The notes under the pieces were generated by a model that did no database searches, was not told the DNA's origin, and saw only the letters and a program-made list of their open reading frames with translations. A stretch of 64,000 nt of DNA from Algoriphagus aestuarii (GTDB lineage: Bacteria > Bacteroidota > Bacteroidia > Cytophagales > Cyclobacteriaceae), in NCBI GenBank assembly GCA_017051695.1, contig JAFIDK010000001.1, positions 124,001 to 188,000 on the forward strand, written 5' to 3'. Below, one piece after another: positions 17,229-26,147 of the stretch (position 1 is the first letter of the stretch; every line of letters starts with the position of its first letter). The translations under genes and the position numbers were made by a program.

Positions 17229-18740
17229 ATGGATCCTTTAATAATTATCGTCGTTGCGACGGTCGTCACCTTTGTGACCATTTTGGCACTTGTCTCTCGC
17301 TATAAGCGATGTCCTTCCGATAAAATCTTAGTAGTATACGGCAAAACAGGAGGTACTTCTGCTCGCTGTATACACGGTGGGGGTGCTTTTATCTGGCCGG
17401 TAATTCAGGACTATGCCTACTTGGATCTGAAGCCTATTTCCATAGAAGCTAATTTGACCAATGCTTTGAGCCGTCAAAATATCCGTGTCGACGTTCCTTG
17501 TCGCTTTACTATTGCGATTTCCACAGATACAGACACGATGAATACTGCGGCTGAACGTCTGCTAGGCTTAGCACATGAGCAGATCCAAGAGCTTTCGAAG
17601 GATATTCTTTTTGGTCAGTTGCGTTTGGTAATTGCAACGATGACGATTGAGGAAATCAATTCTGACAGGGACAAGTTTTTGGAAAGTATTTCTAAAAATG
17701 TAGACAGCGAATTAAAAAAGATCGGCTTAAAACTGATCAACGTCAACGTAACCGACATCAAAGACGAGTCAGGATATATCGAGGCATTAGGAAAAGAAGC
17801 TGCAGCAAAAGCAATCAACGAAGCTAAAATTTCTGTAGCTGAACAAGAGAAAATCGGGGAGACTGGAAAAGCTTTAGCAGATAGAGAAAAGGATGTGCAG
17901 ATTGCCGATACCCAACGTGACCGGGATGTAAAAATAGCCATCACCAATAAAAACCGAGAGGTTAGTATTGCAGAGGCACTCAAAGACGAAAGCATTGGAA
18001 AAGCAGAAGCCCAAAGAGATACTCGTGTAAAGACTTCAGAGGCTAACGCAATTGCAATAAAAGGTGAAAACGAAGCCAAAATCTCCATTGCACAATCTGA
18101 TGCTTTAAGAAGGGAAAAAGAGGCAGAGGCACTACGAATTGCTTTGGCTTCAGAAAAAGTACAAAGTGCAAAAGCTTTGGAAGAAGCCTATTTAGCAGAG
18201 CAAAAAGCAGAAACAGCCAGAGCAGATAGGGAGCGATCCACACAAAATGCGAACGTGGTGGTTCCAGCCGAAATAGCCAAACAACGAGCGATCATTGAAG
18301 CACAAGCAGAAGCCGAGCGAATCAGAGAACAAGCTAAAGGAGAAGCTGATGCAATTTTTGCCAAAATGGATGCAGAAGCAAAAGGCCTTTATGAGATTTT
18401 AACCAAGCAGGCAGAAGGTTACCGTGAAGTAGTGAGCGCTGCGGGAGGAGATCCTACCAAAGCATTCCAGTTATTGTTGATTGAAAAGCTCCCTGAATTG
18501 GTAAAAACTCAAGTGGAAGCGGTGAAAAACATCAAAATTGACAAGATCACTGTTTGGGATTCTGGGCAGGAAAAGAATGGAAATGGATCTACCGCGAATT
18601 TTGTTTCCGGAATGATGAAAACAGTTCCTCCATTAAATGAACTCTTTAACATGGCTGGGCTCAACCTTCCAACTTATCTCAAGGGCGAAGATCTAGAAGA
18701 ACCAAAGGAAAATAAAACAGAATCAGATTCAAAAGAATAA
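17229..18740 (+). CDS. Flotillin-family SPFH/band 7 protein
   Basis: 503 residues. One N-terminal hydrophobic segment (about 3-22) anchors the protein. The SPFH/band 7 domain follows (KILVVYGKTGG at about 35-45, GGGAFIWPVIQ, SRQNIRVDVPCRF, then LGLAHEQIQELSKDI). A long Ala/Glu/Lys/Arg-rich coiled coil (about 190-390) contains repeated EA pairs typical of the flotillin domain. The C-terminal FQLLLIEKLPELVKTQ block is also flotillin-like. The tail is acidic. It scaffolds membrane microdomains together with the NfeD-like protein 12 bases upstream. The long minus-strand frame at 17615-18088 is an artefact of the coiled-coil codons. Confidence 0.93.
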   Translation: MDPLIIIVVATVVTFVTILALVSRYKRCPSDKILVVYGKTGGTSARCIHGGGAFIWPVIQDYAYLDLKPISIEANLTNALSRQNIRVDVPCRFTIAISTDTDTMNTAAERLLGLAHEQIQELSKDILFGQLRLVIATMTIEEINSDRDKFLESISKNVDSELKKIGLKLINVNVTDIKDESGYIEALGKEAAAKAINEAKISVAEQEKIGETGKALADREKDVQIADTQRDRDVKIAITNKNREVSIAEALKDESIGKAEAQRDTRVKTSEANAIAIKGENEAKISIAQSDALRREKEAEALRIALASEKVQSAKALEEAYLAEQKAETARADRERSTQNANVVVPAEIAKQRAIIEAQAEAERIREQAKGEADAIFAKMDAEAKGLYEILTKQAEGYREVVSAAGGDPTKAFQLLLIEKLPELVKTQVEAVKNIKIDKITVWDSGQEKNGNGSTANFVSGMMKTVPPLNELFNMAGLNLPTYLKGEDLEEPKENKTESDSKE

Positions 18741-18748
18741 ATGAAAAA

Positions 18749-18886
18749 GGCTGTCTCAAAAAGTCTGTAATTATAGTCAGCCTGAGCAGAGTCGAAGGCT
18801 GAATACAGCGAAATAACCAACATTTCGATTTCGAGACTCCCGTCTCTCAAGTTCTCGTTGTGACAAAAAGTAATAATGAGACAGCC
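18749..18886. repeat. Palindromic intergenic repeat, copy 2, with outer inverted ends
   Basis: Outer 10-bp perfect inverted ends ggctgtctca (18749-18758) and tgagacagcc (18877-18886) bracket a 138-base element. Inside is the core gtcagcctgagcagagtcga (18776-18795), nearly identical to the left arm of copy 1, and a small hairpin gagac/gtctc at 18833-18846. It fills the space between the flotillin stop codon and the convergent DsrE gene, so it could serve as a bidirectional terminator. The outer ends are not found around copy 1. Confidence 0.85.
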
Positions 18887-18895
18887 TCTATTCTA

Positions 18896-19477
18896 TCAAT
18901 CCTCACTTACATTGAGATAAGTGTATCCCATTTGATCCAAAGTGATAAAAGTAGTTTTTGCAGAAATAGCCATTTTTACCATGGGCGTTATCTTTTCTGC
19001 TTTAAGATTATTAAAACCCATACTTTGACCGCAGACATAAAACTTTACCCCTACATTTTCCAAGGCCTGAATAGCTGCTAAATTCGGGTTGGGATGACTG
19101 TATTTTTCCTGATAGTTTTCTTCTTTTAAAATTGCCTGAACCAATCCTCCGTGAATCACAGCAGCAATCTTAATCTTCTCTGCCGGTACCCCATTTGCAA
19201 TGTGAAGATTGTAAGTTCTTGCCACTTCTAAGAAAGCAGAATGAATGGCAGTTGAATCTTTGACCCGACCATATAGATCGATGGCGATTTTATATTCCAA
19301 GTCCGGATCATAGGTCATTTCTGGATTTTCTACAGGCATCACCCCAACCCAAGGATGAAAATCCAACACTGGATAAGTAATAGTCTCTTTGATGTGGGGA
19401 GGCAATTCTCCTTGCGCCAGGCAATTGAAATTAATGAACATCAAGACAAACAATAGCGGAGCAATAGACTTTTTCAT
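18896..19477 (-). CDS. Secreted DsrE/DsrF-like protein
   Basis: 193 residues. A signal peptide (MKKSIAPLLFVLMFINFNCLAQ in two parts: charged start and hydrophobic core ending LAQ) precedes a DsrE-like fold. The features are YKIAIDLYG at the first strand, the helix with VARTYNLHIANGV, IAAVIHGGLVQAIL, and VKFYVCGQSMGFNNL with the conserved Cys at about residue 150. DsrE proteins handle sulfur transfer or have unknown roles; export to the periplasm makes a cytoplasmic sulfur relay unlikely. A Cys next to the lipobox-like position (NCLAQ) is not a convincing lipobox. It is monocistronic and convergent with flotillin. Confidence 0.85.
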   Translation of the reverse strand: MKKSIAPLLFVLMFINFNCLAQGELPPHIKETITYPVLDFHPWVGVMPVENPEMTYDPDLEYKIAIDLYGRVKDSTAIHSAFLEVARTYNLHIANGVPAEKIKIAAVIHGGLVQAILKEENYQEKYSHPNPNLAAIQALENVGVKFYVCGQSMGFNNLKAEKITPMVKMAISAKTTFITLDQMGYTYLNVSED

Positions 19478-19671
19478 AAAAATTTGATTAGAAGGTTTTT
19501 AGAAAATTAACCATAAAATAATTCAATTCAACTTTTCTTAATTTCTCAACCGAAAAATCTCAATTCCCAAGTTTTTAAGAGCTCGAAAATATTTCTTTCC
19601 TCCTTGAATTTAATCCACTTTTTTACATCTACTTTTGATCAGTTTTCCATTTAACCAAGATAAACACAGGT

Positions 19672-20628
19672 ATGATCCTTCCATTTTCATTATTGATTAT
19701 TGGGCTTTTGCTTTTGGTAAAAGGAGCAGATTGGTTGGTTGACGGAGCCTCTGTTCTGGCTAAGAAATATAATGTTTCAGATTTGGCAATTGGATTGACT
19801 ATTGTCGCTTTTGGCACCTCAGCTCCTGAACTGGTAGTTAATTCAGTGGCTTCATCAGGCGGATATCCAGATATCGTATTTGGGAATATCATCGGGTCAA
19901 ATAACTTCAACCTTTTCATCATTTTGGGAATAGCAGGAATCATCACTCCCCTCTCTGTACAGTCAAGCTCGGTTTGGAAAGAGATCCCATTTTCATTTTT
20001 GGCAGCGATCGTCCTGCTACTCATGGCGAATAATTATTTCATGGGAAATACACCCAATGTTGACATGATTGAAGGATTTGGTTTGTTGCTTTGCTTTGGT
20101 TTATTTCTTTATTACGTTTTTACCCAGCTTAAATCAGAACCCAACACTGAGGAGATTGAAGCCAAATCCTATACTACTTTAAAAATCTGGGGATTGATTT
20201 TAGGAGGTTTGGCAGGACTGGTTCTTGGAGGAAAGCTGGTCGTGGACAATGCTGTAGGAATAGCACAGAGTTTGGGTGTGAGTGAAAAGATCATTGGTTT
20301 GACCATTGTAGCAGCAGGAACTTCTTTACCAGAATTAGCCACTTCTGTGGTCGCCTCTTTGAAAAAGAACAATGACATTGCTATCGGTAATATCATCGGT
20401 TCAAACATCTTCAATATTTTCCTGATCCTTGGAGTCAGTGCTGTCATCAAACCATTGGACTTTCAGGTATCATTTAACACAGATCTGTACTTATTAATGG
20501 GAGGAACCATTTTCCTCTTTATTGCCATGTTTACCGGCAAGCGCAAGAGCCTGGACCGATGGGAAGCCGCTATTTTACTAGTAACCTATCTAGTCTATAC
20601 CACTTACCTTGTTCTCAAAGAAATTTGA
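19672..20628 (+). CDS. Calcium/sodium antiporter of the CaCA family (YrbG-like)
   Basis: 318 residues with about ten transmembrane segments in two inverted halves. Each half has the alpha-repeat signature: AFGTSAPELVVN (about 43-54) and AAGTSLPELATS (about 216-227), each followed by a GNIIGSN motif (GNIIGSNNFNL and GNIIGSNIFNI). The paired Glu residues are the ion-coordinating ones of this family. It exchanges Ca2+ for Na+ or H+ across the inner membrane. The CPA2 antiporter gene starts 20 bases after its stop, so the two are an operon. The long minus-strand frame 19629-20024 is a shadow. Confidence 0.95.
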   Translation: MILPFSLLIIGLLLLVKGADWLVDGASVLAKKYNVSDLAIGLTIVAFGTSAPELVVNSVASSGGYPDIVFGNIIGSNNFNLFIILGIAGIITPLSVQSSSVWKEIPFSFLAAIVLLLMANNYFMGNTPNVDMIEGFGLLLCFGLFLYYVFTQLKSEPNTEEIEAKSYTTLKIWGLILGGLAGLVLGGKLVVDNAVGIAQSLGVSEKIIGLTIVAAGTSLPELATSVVASLKKNNDIAIGNIIGSNIFNIFLILGVSAVIKPLDFQVSFNTDLYLLMGGTIFLFIAMFTGKRKSLDRWEAAILLVTYLVYTTYLVLKEI

Positions 20629-20648
20629 TTTGCTGACTATAAAACCGG

Positions 20649-22799
20649 ATGAATCTCTACGCAATTTTTACTCTTGAATTGCCCATTACCAATCCGGTAG
20701 TCAAATTCCTATTGATCTTATTGATCATCCTGCTTGCTCCGATTTTTCTTAATAGGCTAAAAATCCCACCTCTTTTAGGGCTAATCATCGCTGGTGCAAT
20801 CGTGGGGCCTATGGGTTTTGGGCTCATCGAAAGAGATAGCGGAATCATCCTTTCCGGAACAGCCGGTTTACTGTATATCATGTTTCTGGCTGGATTGGAA
20901 ATCGATATTCATGAATTCAAGAAAAACAGAAACAAAAGCCTGGTATTCGGCATGTTTACTTTTCTCTTCCCAATGTTTTTAGGAACCTTGGCAGGGCTCT
21001 ACCTTTTAGACCTTTCTTTGATTTCTTCCATTTTATTGGCCAGTATGTTTGCGTCCCATACTTTGATCGCATATCCTGTCATTTCAAAATTAGGTATAGG
21101 AAAAACCAGATCAGTCCAGATAACTGTCGGCGGTACACTGATCACTGATACTTTGGCCCTTTTGATTTTAGCGATCATCATCGGTTCCACCAGAGGGGAA
21201 GTCAATGCATTTTTTTGGATAAAATTGATTTTGTCACTTATTGCATTTGCCCTAGTCATCATTTTTGGTTTCCCGAGGCTTGGGCGCTGGTTTTTCAAAA
21301 AGTACTCAGATAATTCTTCTCAATACATTTTTGTCCTTGCATTGGTGTTTTTAGGGGCATCTTTGGCGGAACTTGCAGGAATAGAAGCCATCATCGGGGC
21401 CTTTTTGGTAGGTCTGGCTATCAGTTCCCTCATCCCACAAACCTCTCCTCTGATGAACCGGATAGAATTTGTCGGAAATTCTATTTTCATCCCTTTTTTC
21501 TTAATAGGAGTCGGAATGCTGGTGGATTTCAGGGTTTTCATAGATGGTTGGGAAACGATTTGGGTCGCCATTGTCATGACCCTCGTTGCTATTTTGGCTA
21601 AATGGATCGCTGCTTTTGCCACCCAAAAGACCTTCAAATTCAGCCTTGATGAGCGTAGGATCATTTTTGGTCTCAGTAATGCCCAGGCTGCGGCGACTTT
21701 GGCAGCTGTCATCATTGGATATAATACAGTCATTGGTACGTCAGAATCCGGAGAACCTATCAGGTTGTTATCTGAATCGATTTTAAATGGCACCATCATC
21801 ATGATTCTGATCACTTGCACAATTGCTTCCTTTGCAGCTCAAAAAGGTGCTAAAAATATAGCACTTGCAGAATCTATTCAGGATAATGCCACAATAGAAA
21901 ACGAAATATCTGAAAGGATTCTTATTCCAGTCCGAAACCAGGAAACTTCCGACGAACTCATCAAGCTCAGCATTCTTCTTCAGTCTCCTAAAAAGAAAAC
22001 CAGCATGTATGCTTTAAGCATCATCAACCCGGATTTTCAGGACTCATCAGCTGAAATGAAAGCTCAAAAGACCTTGAATAAAGCGAGTGAAACTGCTGCT
22101 TCTACGGATCATTTTCTGATCGAACTTCTTAGATATGATACCAATGTGGAGCACGGGATTTCAGGTGTCATCCATGAAAACAAAATCACGGATTTGGTTT
22201 TAGGACTTCACGAAAAGCAAAGCATGGAAGATAGCTTTTTGGGAAATCTGACAGAAAACCTGTTGAGCAAAACCAACACCACGACTTTCATTTATAAATC
22301 AAGCCAGCCTTTTGATACCCATAAAAGACACTTGATTTTTGTTCCACCTTTTGCAGAAAAAGAGCTGGGATTTCCATTTTGGCTGGTGAAAGTCTGGAAT
22401 ATTGCCCGCAATACCGGAGCAAGAATGATTTTCTATGTAAGCCCTGACACGAGAAGTTATCTGGAAGAAATACTCAAAAAACATCCCATAAGAATGGAAT
22501 TCCGTCCATTTCCTGATTGGGAAGGTTTGGAAAACCTCAACATCATTTTAAAACCTGACGACAACCTCATCATGGTCCTCAGTAGAAAAGGTGAATCTTC
22601 CTACCATCCAAGCTTGGAGCGTGTTCCCAATCTTATCAATGTCTGGTTAAAAAAACACAGTTTTATTCTCATCTATCCAAATCAACCAAAAGCCATAGGA
22701 ATGCCGATGATGGATATGATGCATGGTTCCCTCATTGGGCCGATAGAGCGATTAGACTATACCAGCAGGTTGCTCAACAGTCTTTTCAGAAGAAAATAG
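20649..22799 (+). CDS. CPA2-type cation:proton antiporter with C-terminal USP-like region
   Basis: 716 residues. About twelve membrane segments fill residues 1-400 with CPA2/KefB-like blocks: LKIPPLLGLIIAGAIVGP (about 37-54), FLAGLEIDIHEF, and LVGLAISSLIPQ. The C-terminal half (about 410-716) is soluble, with two segments that look like tandem universal-stress-type alpha/beta folds (ERILIPVRNQETSDELI and HLIFVPPFAEKELGFP) rather than the RCK/TrkA-N domain of KefB. It probably exchanges K+ or Na+ for H+ with regulation by the soluble domain. It is the second gene after the Ca2+/Na+ antiporter. A GNMS-like regulatory Rossmann motif was not seen. Confidence 0.9.
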   Translation: MNLYAIFTLELPITNPVVKFLLILLIILLAPIFLNRLKIPPLLGLIIAGAIVGPMGFGLIERDSGIILSGTAGLLYIMFLAGLEIDIHEFKKNRNKSLVFGMFTFLFPMFLGTLAGLYLLDLSLISSILLASMFASHTLIAYPVISKLGIGKTRSVQITVGGTLITDTLALLILAIIIGSTRGEVNAFFWIKLILSLIAFALVIIFGFPRLGRWFFKKYSDNSSQYIFVLALVFLGASLAELAGIEAIIGAFLVGLAISSLIPQTSPLMNRIEFVGNSIFIPFFLIGVGMLVDFRVFIDGWETIWVAIVMTLVAILAKWIAAFATQKTFKFSLDERRIIFGLSNAQAAATLAAVIIGYNTVIGTSESGEPIRLLSESILNGTIIMILITCTIASFAAQKGAKNIALAESIQDNATIENEISERILIPVRNQETSDELIKLSILLQSPKKKTSMYALSIINPDFQDSSAEMKAQKTLNKASETAASTDHFLIELLRYDTNVEHGISGVIHENKITDLVLGLHEKQSMEDSFLGNLTENLLSKTNTTTFIYKSSQPFDTHKRHLIFVPPFAEKELGFPFWLVKVWNIARNTGARMIFYVSPDTRSYLEEILKKHPIRMEFRPFPDWEGLENLNIILKPDDNLIMVLSRKGESSYHPSLERVPNLINVWLKKHSFILIYPNQPKAIGMPMMDMMHGSLIGPIERLDYTSRLLNSLFRRK

Positions 22800-22847
22800 T
22801 TACCCACTTCTATAAAATCCTTGATTTTTTCTTTAGTTTGAAGTTTT

Positions 22848-23522
22848 ATGGAGAAACCCTATTGGTTAAGAATTGCCTTGATATTGGTGATAGGAATATT
22901 ACCGTTGAAAACCTTTTCGCAACAACTTCCAGAACTTGATAAGAAACTGCTGATAAAAACTTCTCCATTGGCACTTTTTGAGCCAGAAACCATCGTCATC
23001 CAAGGAGGAATAGAGTATTTTTTCAGCCCTAAATTCAGTATTCAATCAGAAATAGGGGTAAATGGAGGGATATTTGGCGTCAATTCCAGTCGAGGAAAAA
23101 ACGAGGAATTCAAACTTTGGAGAACCAAAAACGAGTTTAAGTTTTATTCCAAAAAAAATTACTGGGGTTTAGAATTGTTCTTTGTGAACAAAGATTTTAT
23201 CCGAACGGAGGATTTTTTCATTCCTAATAAATCTGAAATCTTTTATGACAAAGCGCAAGTGGATTTTCAGGTGATAGGTACGGGAATTAAATTTGGCAGA
23301 CAGGAGTTTGTCTCTAAAAATATCCTACTAGACACATATGTAGGACTGGGGCTCAGGTCTAGGTTCAGGCAAGTTGATGTCCAAGAACTTTCGGCAAACC
23401 AAGGAAGAGATGAGTTCTTCGAATATTTCCTAAGTAGCGACCGGTACAGGTTTAACGGATGGGATTATATTCCACATTTTACTGCCGGAATTAAGATTGG
23501 ATTACTAACCAAATACAGGTAA
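22848..23522 (+). CDS. Outer-membrane beta-barrel-like protein (DUF3575-like)
   Basis: 224 residues with a signal peptide (hydrophobic 8-22, ending TFSQQ). The mature part shows alternating amphipathic strands (IQGGIEYFFSPKFSIQSEIG, then FKLWRTKNEFKFY, YWGLELFFV, and the last strand FTAGIKIGLLTKYR ending in aromatic/basic residues), consistent with a small outer-membrane barrel. The Pro-Leu-Ala-Leu-Phe-Glu-Pro start of the mature part resembles DUF3575 proteins. Function unknown. It follows the antiporter gene by 48 bases and may be co-transcribed. Confidence 0.7.
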   Translation: MEKPYWLRIALILVIGILPLKTFSQQLPELDKKLLIKTSPLALFEPETIVIQGGIEYFFSPKFSIQSEIGVNGGIFGVNSSRGKNEEFKLWRTKNEFKFYSKKNYWGLELFFVNKDFIRTEDFFIPNKSEIFYDKAQVDFQVIGTGIKFGRQEFVSKNILLDTYVGLGLRSRFRQVDVQELSANQGRDEFFEYFLSSDRYRFNGWDYIPHFTAGIKIGLLTKYR

Positions 23523-23684
23523 AACAAGAAAGATTTACGATTACTAATAGTCCATATATGCATTTAAGACCATTGATCATTTTTTCGCTGAAATTCCCAA
23601 TATTTCAGAATATCTTTTCACTCAAGTTTTCCTATCCCTTATAAGATTTGGAACTTACCCAAAAATCAAACCTAGCCTAGTACC

Positions 23685-26084
23685 ATGGATCCTATCCTAA
23701 AATTACCTACAGGGAAATCTGTTGTTTTCTTTTTGCTTTTCTTTTTGAGCAGTACAATCGGATTTCCCCAGCAAAACAAAGCCAAACTCACTGGATTGAT
23801 TCAGGAAAAAGCCACAGGAAATCCTTTGGGATTTGCCTCAGTGGCCATTTATACTCCTTCCGATAGCTTAGTAGCAGGTGGGATTTCTGAAGAAAATGGA
23901 AAATTCTCTATAGACGTACCTTTTGGAAACTTCTATGCATTGGTAGAATTTATGGGCTTCGAATCTTATAAATCGAACCTTATCATTTTTTCAAAAGACA
24001 AAAACAAAGTTGAATTAGGGCTTATTGAACTGGAATCTACAGCCGGAGATTTGGAAGAGGTTGTCGTACAAGGTGAAAAATCATTGATGGAATTATCCCT
24101 CGATAAAAGGATTTTTAATGTGGGTAAAGATCTGGCCAATGCCGGAGGAACTGCAAATGATATTTTGATGAACTTGCCTTCTGTGTCGGTAGATCCAGAA
24201 GGAAATGTAAGGCTTCGAGGATCTTCCAATGTGAGGATTCTGATCGATGGCAAACCGTCAGGACTGGTAAGTTTTAAAGGAGGTGCCGGACTACGTCAAC
24301 TTCAGGCCAACATGGTCGAGCGAGTAGAAGTGATCACCAATCCCTCTGCTCGATATGAGGCAGAAGGCATGGCCGGAGTTATCAATATCGTCTTGAAGAA
24401 AGATAATAATCAGGGATTTAATGGATCCTTTGAAGTCATTGTCGGCACTCCCCTAAACCTGGGTTTTTCAACAAATCTTAATTATCGAAAAAACCGAATC
24501 AATTGGTTTATCAATTATAGCCTCGCTCGAAGGCACCAACCAAACGTAAACGAATTATACCAAGAAGTCTATAATGAAGACGGCACGACTTCTATTTTGA
24601 GTCAGAACAATGCCGGAATTCTCAAAGGATTCAATAACAATATCCGAGGAGGACTTGATTATTATTTCAACGAAAAGAGCATTCTGACAGCATCTTATCT
24701 CTGGAGAAGAAGTGATGCCAGGCGAATCACGGATATCCGCTATGAAGACTATCTGAATAATTTTGACAATTATTTGGGTTATTCTTTACGGCAGCAAGAC
24801 GAAACTGAGGCAGAGCCAAATTCAGAAGTGATTGTCAGTTACAAAAAAAGTTTTGAGCAGAAAGGCCATGAGCTTACTACAGCTTTTACTTATCTGAACT
24901 ATTGGGAGCGATCCGATCAGAAATTCACCCAATCTTCCTACACTCCAAATGATCAACTGATCCCGGATTCCGATCTCCTTCAGACATCTTTGAATGACGA
25001 ATACGAAAACCAATATTTACTTCAACTGGATTATGTCAAGCCTTTTGCCAAAGAGGGGAAATTTGAAACAGGTTTGCGCACCAGTTTCCGTGAGATGGAG
25101 AATGACTTTGTAGTCTCAGAAGAAAATGAAAATGGAGAACTAATCCCGCTACCAGGGTTAGATAATATCTTTCTTTACAATGAAAACATCCTGGCGGCTT
25201 ATGGCATCTTGGGAAATAAAACGGGTAAATGGAGCTACCAAGGCGGCTTGAGAGTAGAGCATACAGATGTGGAAACCATATTGGTGGAAACAAATGAGAA
25301 GAATCCGAGGAAATACACCAACCTGTTTCCTAGTGCGCATTTGACTTATAACATTTCCACAGAAAATGCTTTTCAGCTAAGTTATAGCAGAAGAGTCCGA
25401 AGACCAGTTTATAATGACCTCAGCCCATATGTGACCTTCTCGGATCAACGAAATTTCTTTAGCGGCAACCCGGATTTGAACCCGGAATTCACAGATGCTT
25501 TTGAATTGGGACACATCAAGTATTTTGAAAAAGGGACACTTTTCTCAACTGTATATTTCAGAAATACCACTGACAAAATCGAGCGAATCCGAACAGTCAA
25601 TGATGATGGATTCTCGGTTACGGCTCCATATAATTTAACCGGTGAAAAATCCTTTGGGGTTGAGTTCAGCTCGGATTACAAGGTTAATGACTGGTGGAAG
25701 CTGGATTTGAACGTGAATTTCTTTCATGCAAACATAGATGGAAGTAATATTGAAGCTGATTTCCAGGCGAAAACTTACAGCTGGCTTTTAAGACAAACAT
25801 CTAGATTTACCATAAGCAATGGACTCGATATCCAGGTTCGGGCAAATTACGATGCAAGACAAAAAACTGCTCAGGGAGTCAGAAAAGGGATTTTCTTTAT
25901 GGATCTTTCCGCTTCCAAAAGCATCTTAGGTGAACGGGGAAATCTGATTCTTACAGTAAATGACATCTTTAATTCCCGACGAAACCGATACATTGTTGAA
26001 GGCGAAAACTTCTTCACAGAAGGAAACTCACAGTTTGTCCGAAGACAGATAAACCTGACGATGAGCTATCGATTAAGACAATAA
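23685..26084 (+). CDS. TonB-dependent receptor, outer-membrane beta-barrel family (OMP_b-brl_3 type)
   Basis: 799 residues. A signal peptide (hydrophobic 14-28, ending FPQQ) is followed by a carboxypeptidase-regulatory-like domain (LTGLIQEKATGNPLGFASVAI, about 36-56, to VEFMGFESYKSN). Then comes a plug domain (LEEVVVQGEKSLM; ILMNLPSVSVDPEGNVRLRG; RVEVITNPSARYEAEGMAG VINIVLKK) and a barrel of about 550 residues ending in LTMSYRLRQ. This is the Bacteroidota variant that lacks the classical SusC signature. It imports or exports an unknown substrate by TonB energy. It heads a block with DUF5916 (63 bases downstream) and DPP-IV that may be functionally linked. Confidence 0.92.
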   Translation: MDPILKLPTGKSVVFFLLFFLSSTIGFPQQNKAKLTGLIQEKATGNPLGFASVAIYTPSDSLVAGGISEENGKFSIDVPFGNFYALVEFMGFESYKSNLIIFSKDKNKVELGLIELESTAGDLEEVVVQGEKSLMELSLDKRIFNVGKDLANAGGTANDILMNLPSVSVDPEGNVRLRGSSNVRILIDGKPSGLVSFKGGAGLRQLQANMVERVEVITNPSARYEAEGMAGVINIVLKKDNNQGFNGSFEVIVGTPLNLGFSTNLNYRKNRINWFINYSLARRHQPNVNELYQEVYNEDGTTSILSQNNAGILKGFNNNIRGGLDYYFNEKSILTASYLWRRSDARRITDIRYEDYLNNFDNYLGYSLRQQDETEAEPNSEVIVSYKKSFEQKGHELTTAFTYLNYWERSDQKFTQSSYTPNDQLIPDSDLLQTSLNDEYENQYLLQLDYVKPFAKEGKFETGLRTSFREMENDFVVSEENENGELIPLPGLDNIFLYNENILAAYGILGNKTGKWSYQGGLRVEHTDVETILVETNEKNPRKYTNLFPSAHLTYNISTENAFQLSYSRRVRRPVYNDLSPYVTFSDQRNFFSGNPDLNPEFTDAFELGHIKYFEKGTLFSTVYFRNTTDKIERIRTVNDDGFSVTAPYNLTGEKSFGVEFSSDYKVNDWWKLDLNVNFFHANIDGSNIEADFQAKTYSWLLRQTSRFTISNGLDIQVRANYDARQKTAQGVRKGIFFMDLSASKSILGERGNLILTVNDIFNSRRNRYIVEGENFFTEGNSQFVRRQINLTMSYRLRQ

Positions 26085-26147
26085 ATTAAATAAAGCCCAA
26101 TCTATCCTTCCTTTTAATCACCGATTAGGAGGAAAACCAATTACTCC

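Noticed and set aside
17615-18088. 157-codon open frame on the minus strand inside flotillin
   Set aside because: It is the mirror of the Ala/Glu-rich coiled coil codons of the flotillin gene; its Ser/Ala/Leu-rich product has no family signature.
21320-21820. 166-codon minus-strand frame within the CPA2 antiporter gene
   Set aside because: Met/Thr/Ile-rich shadow of transmembrane codons; no family or start context.
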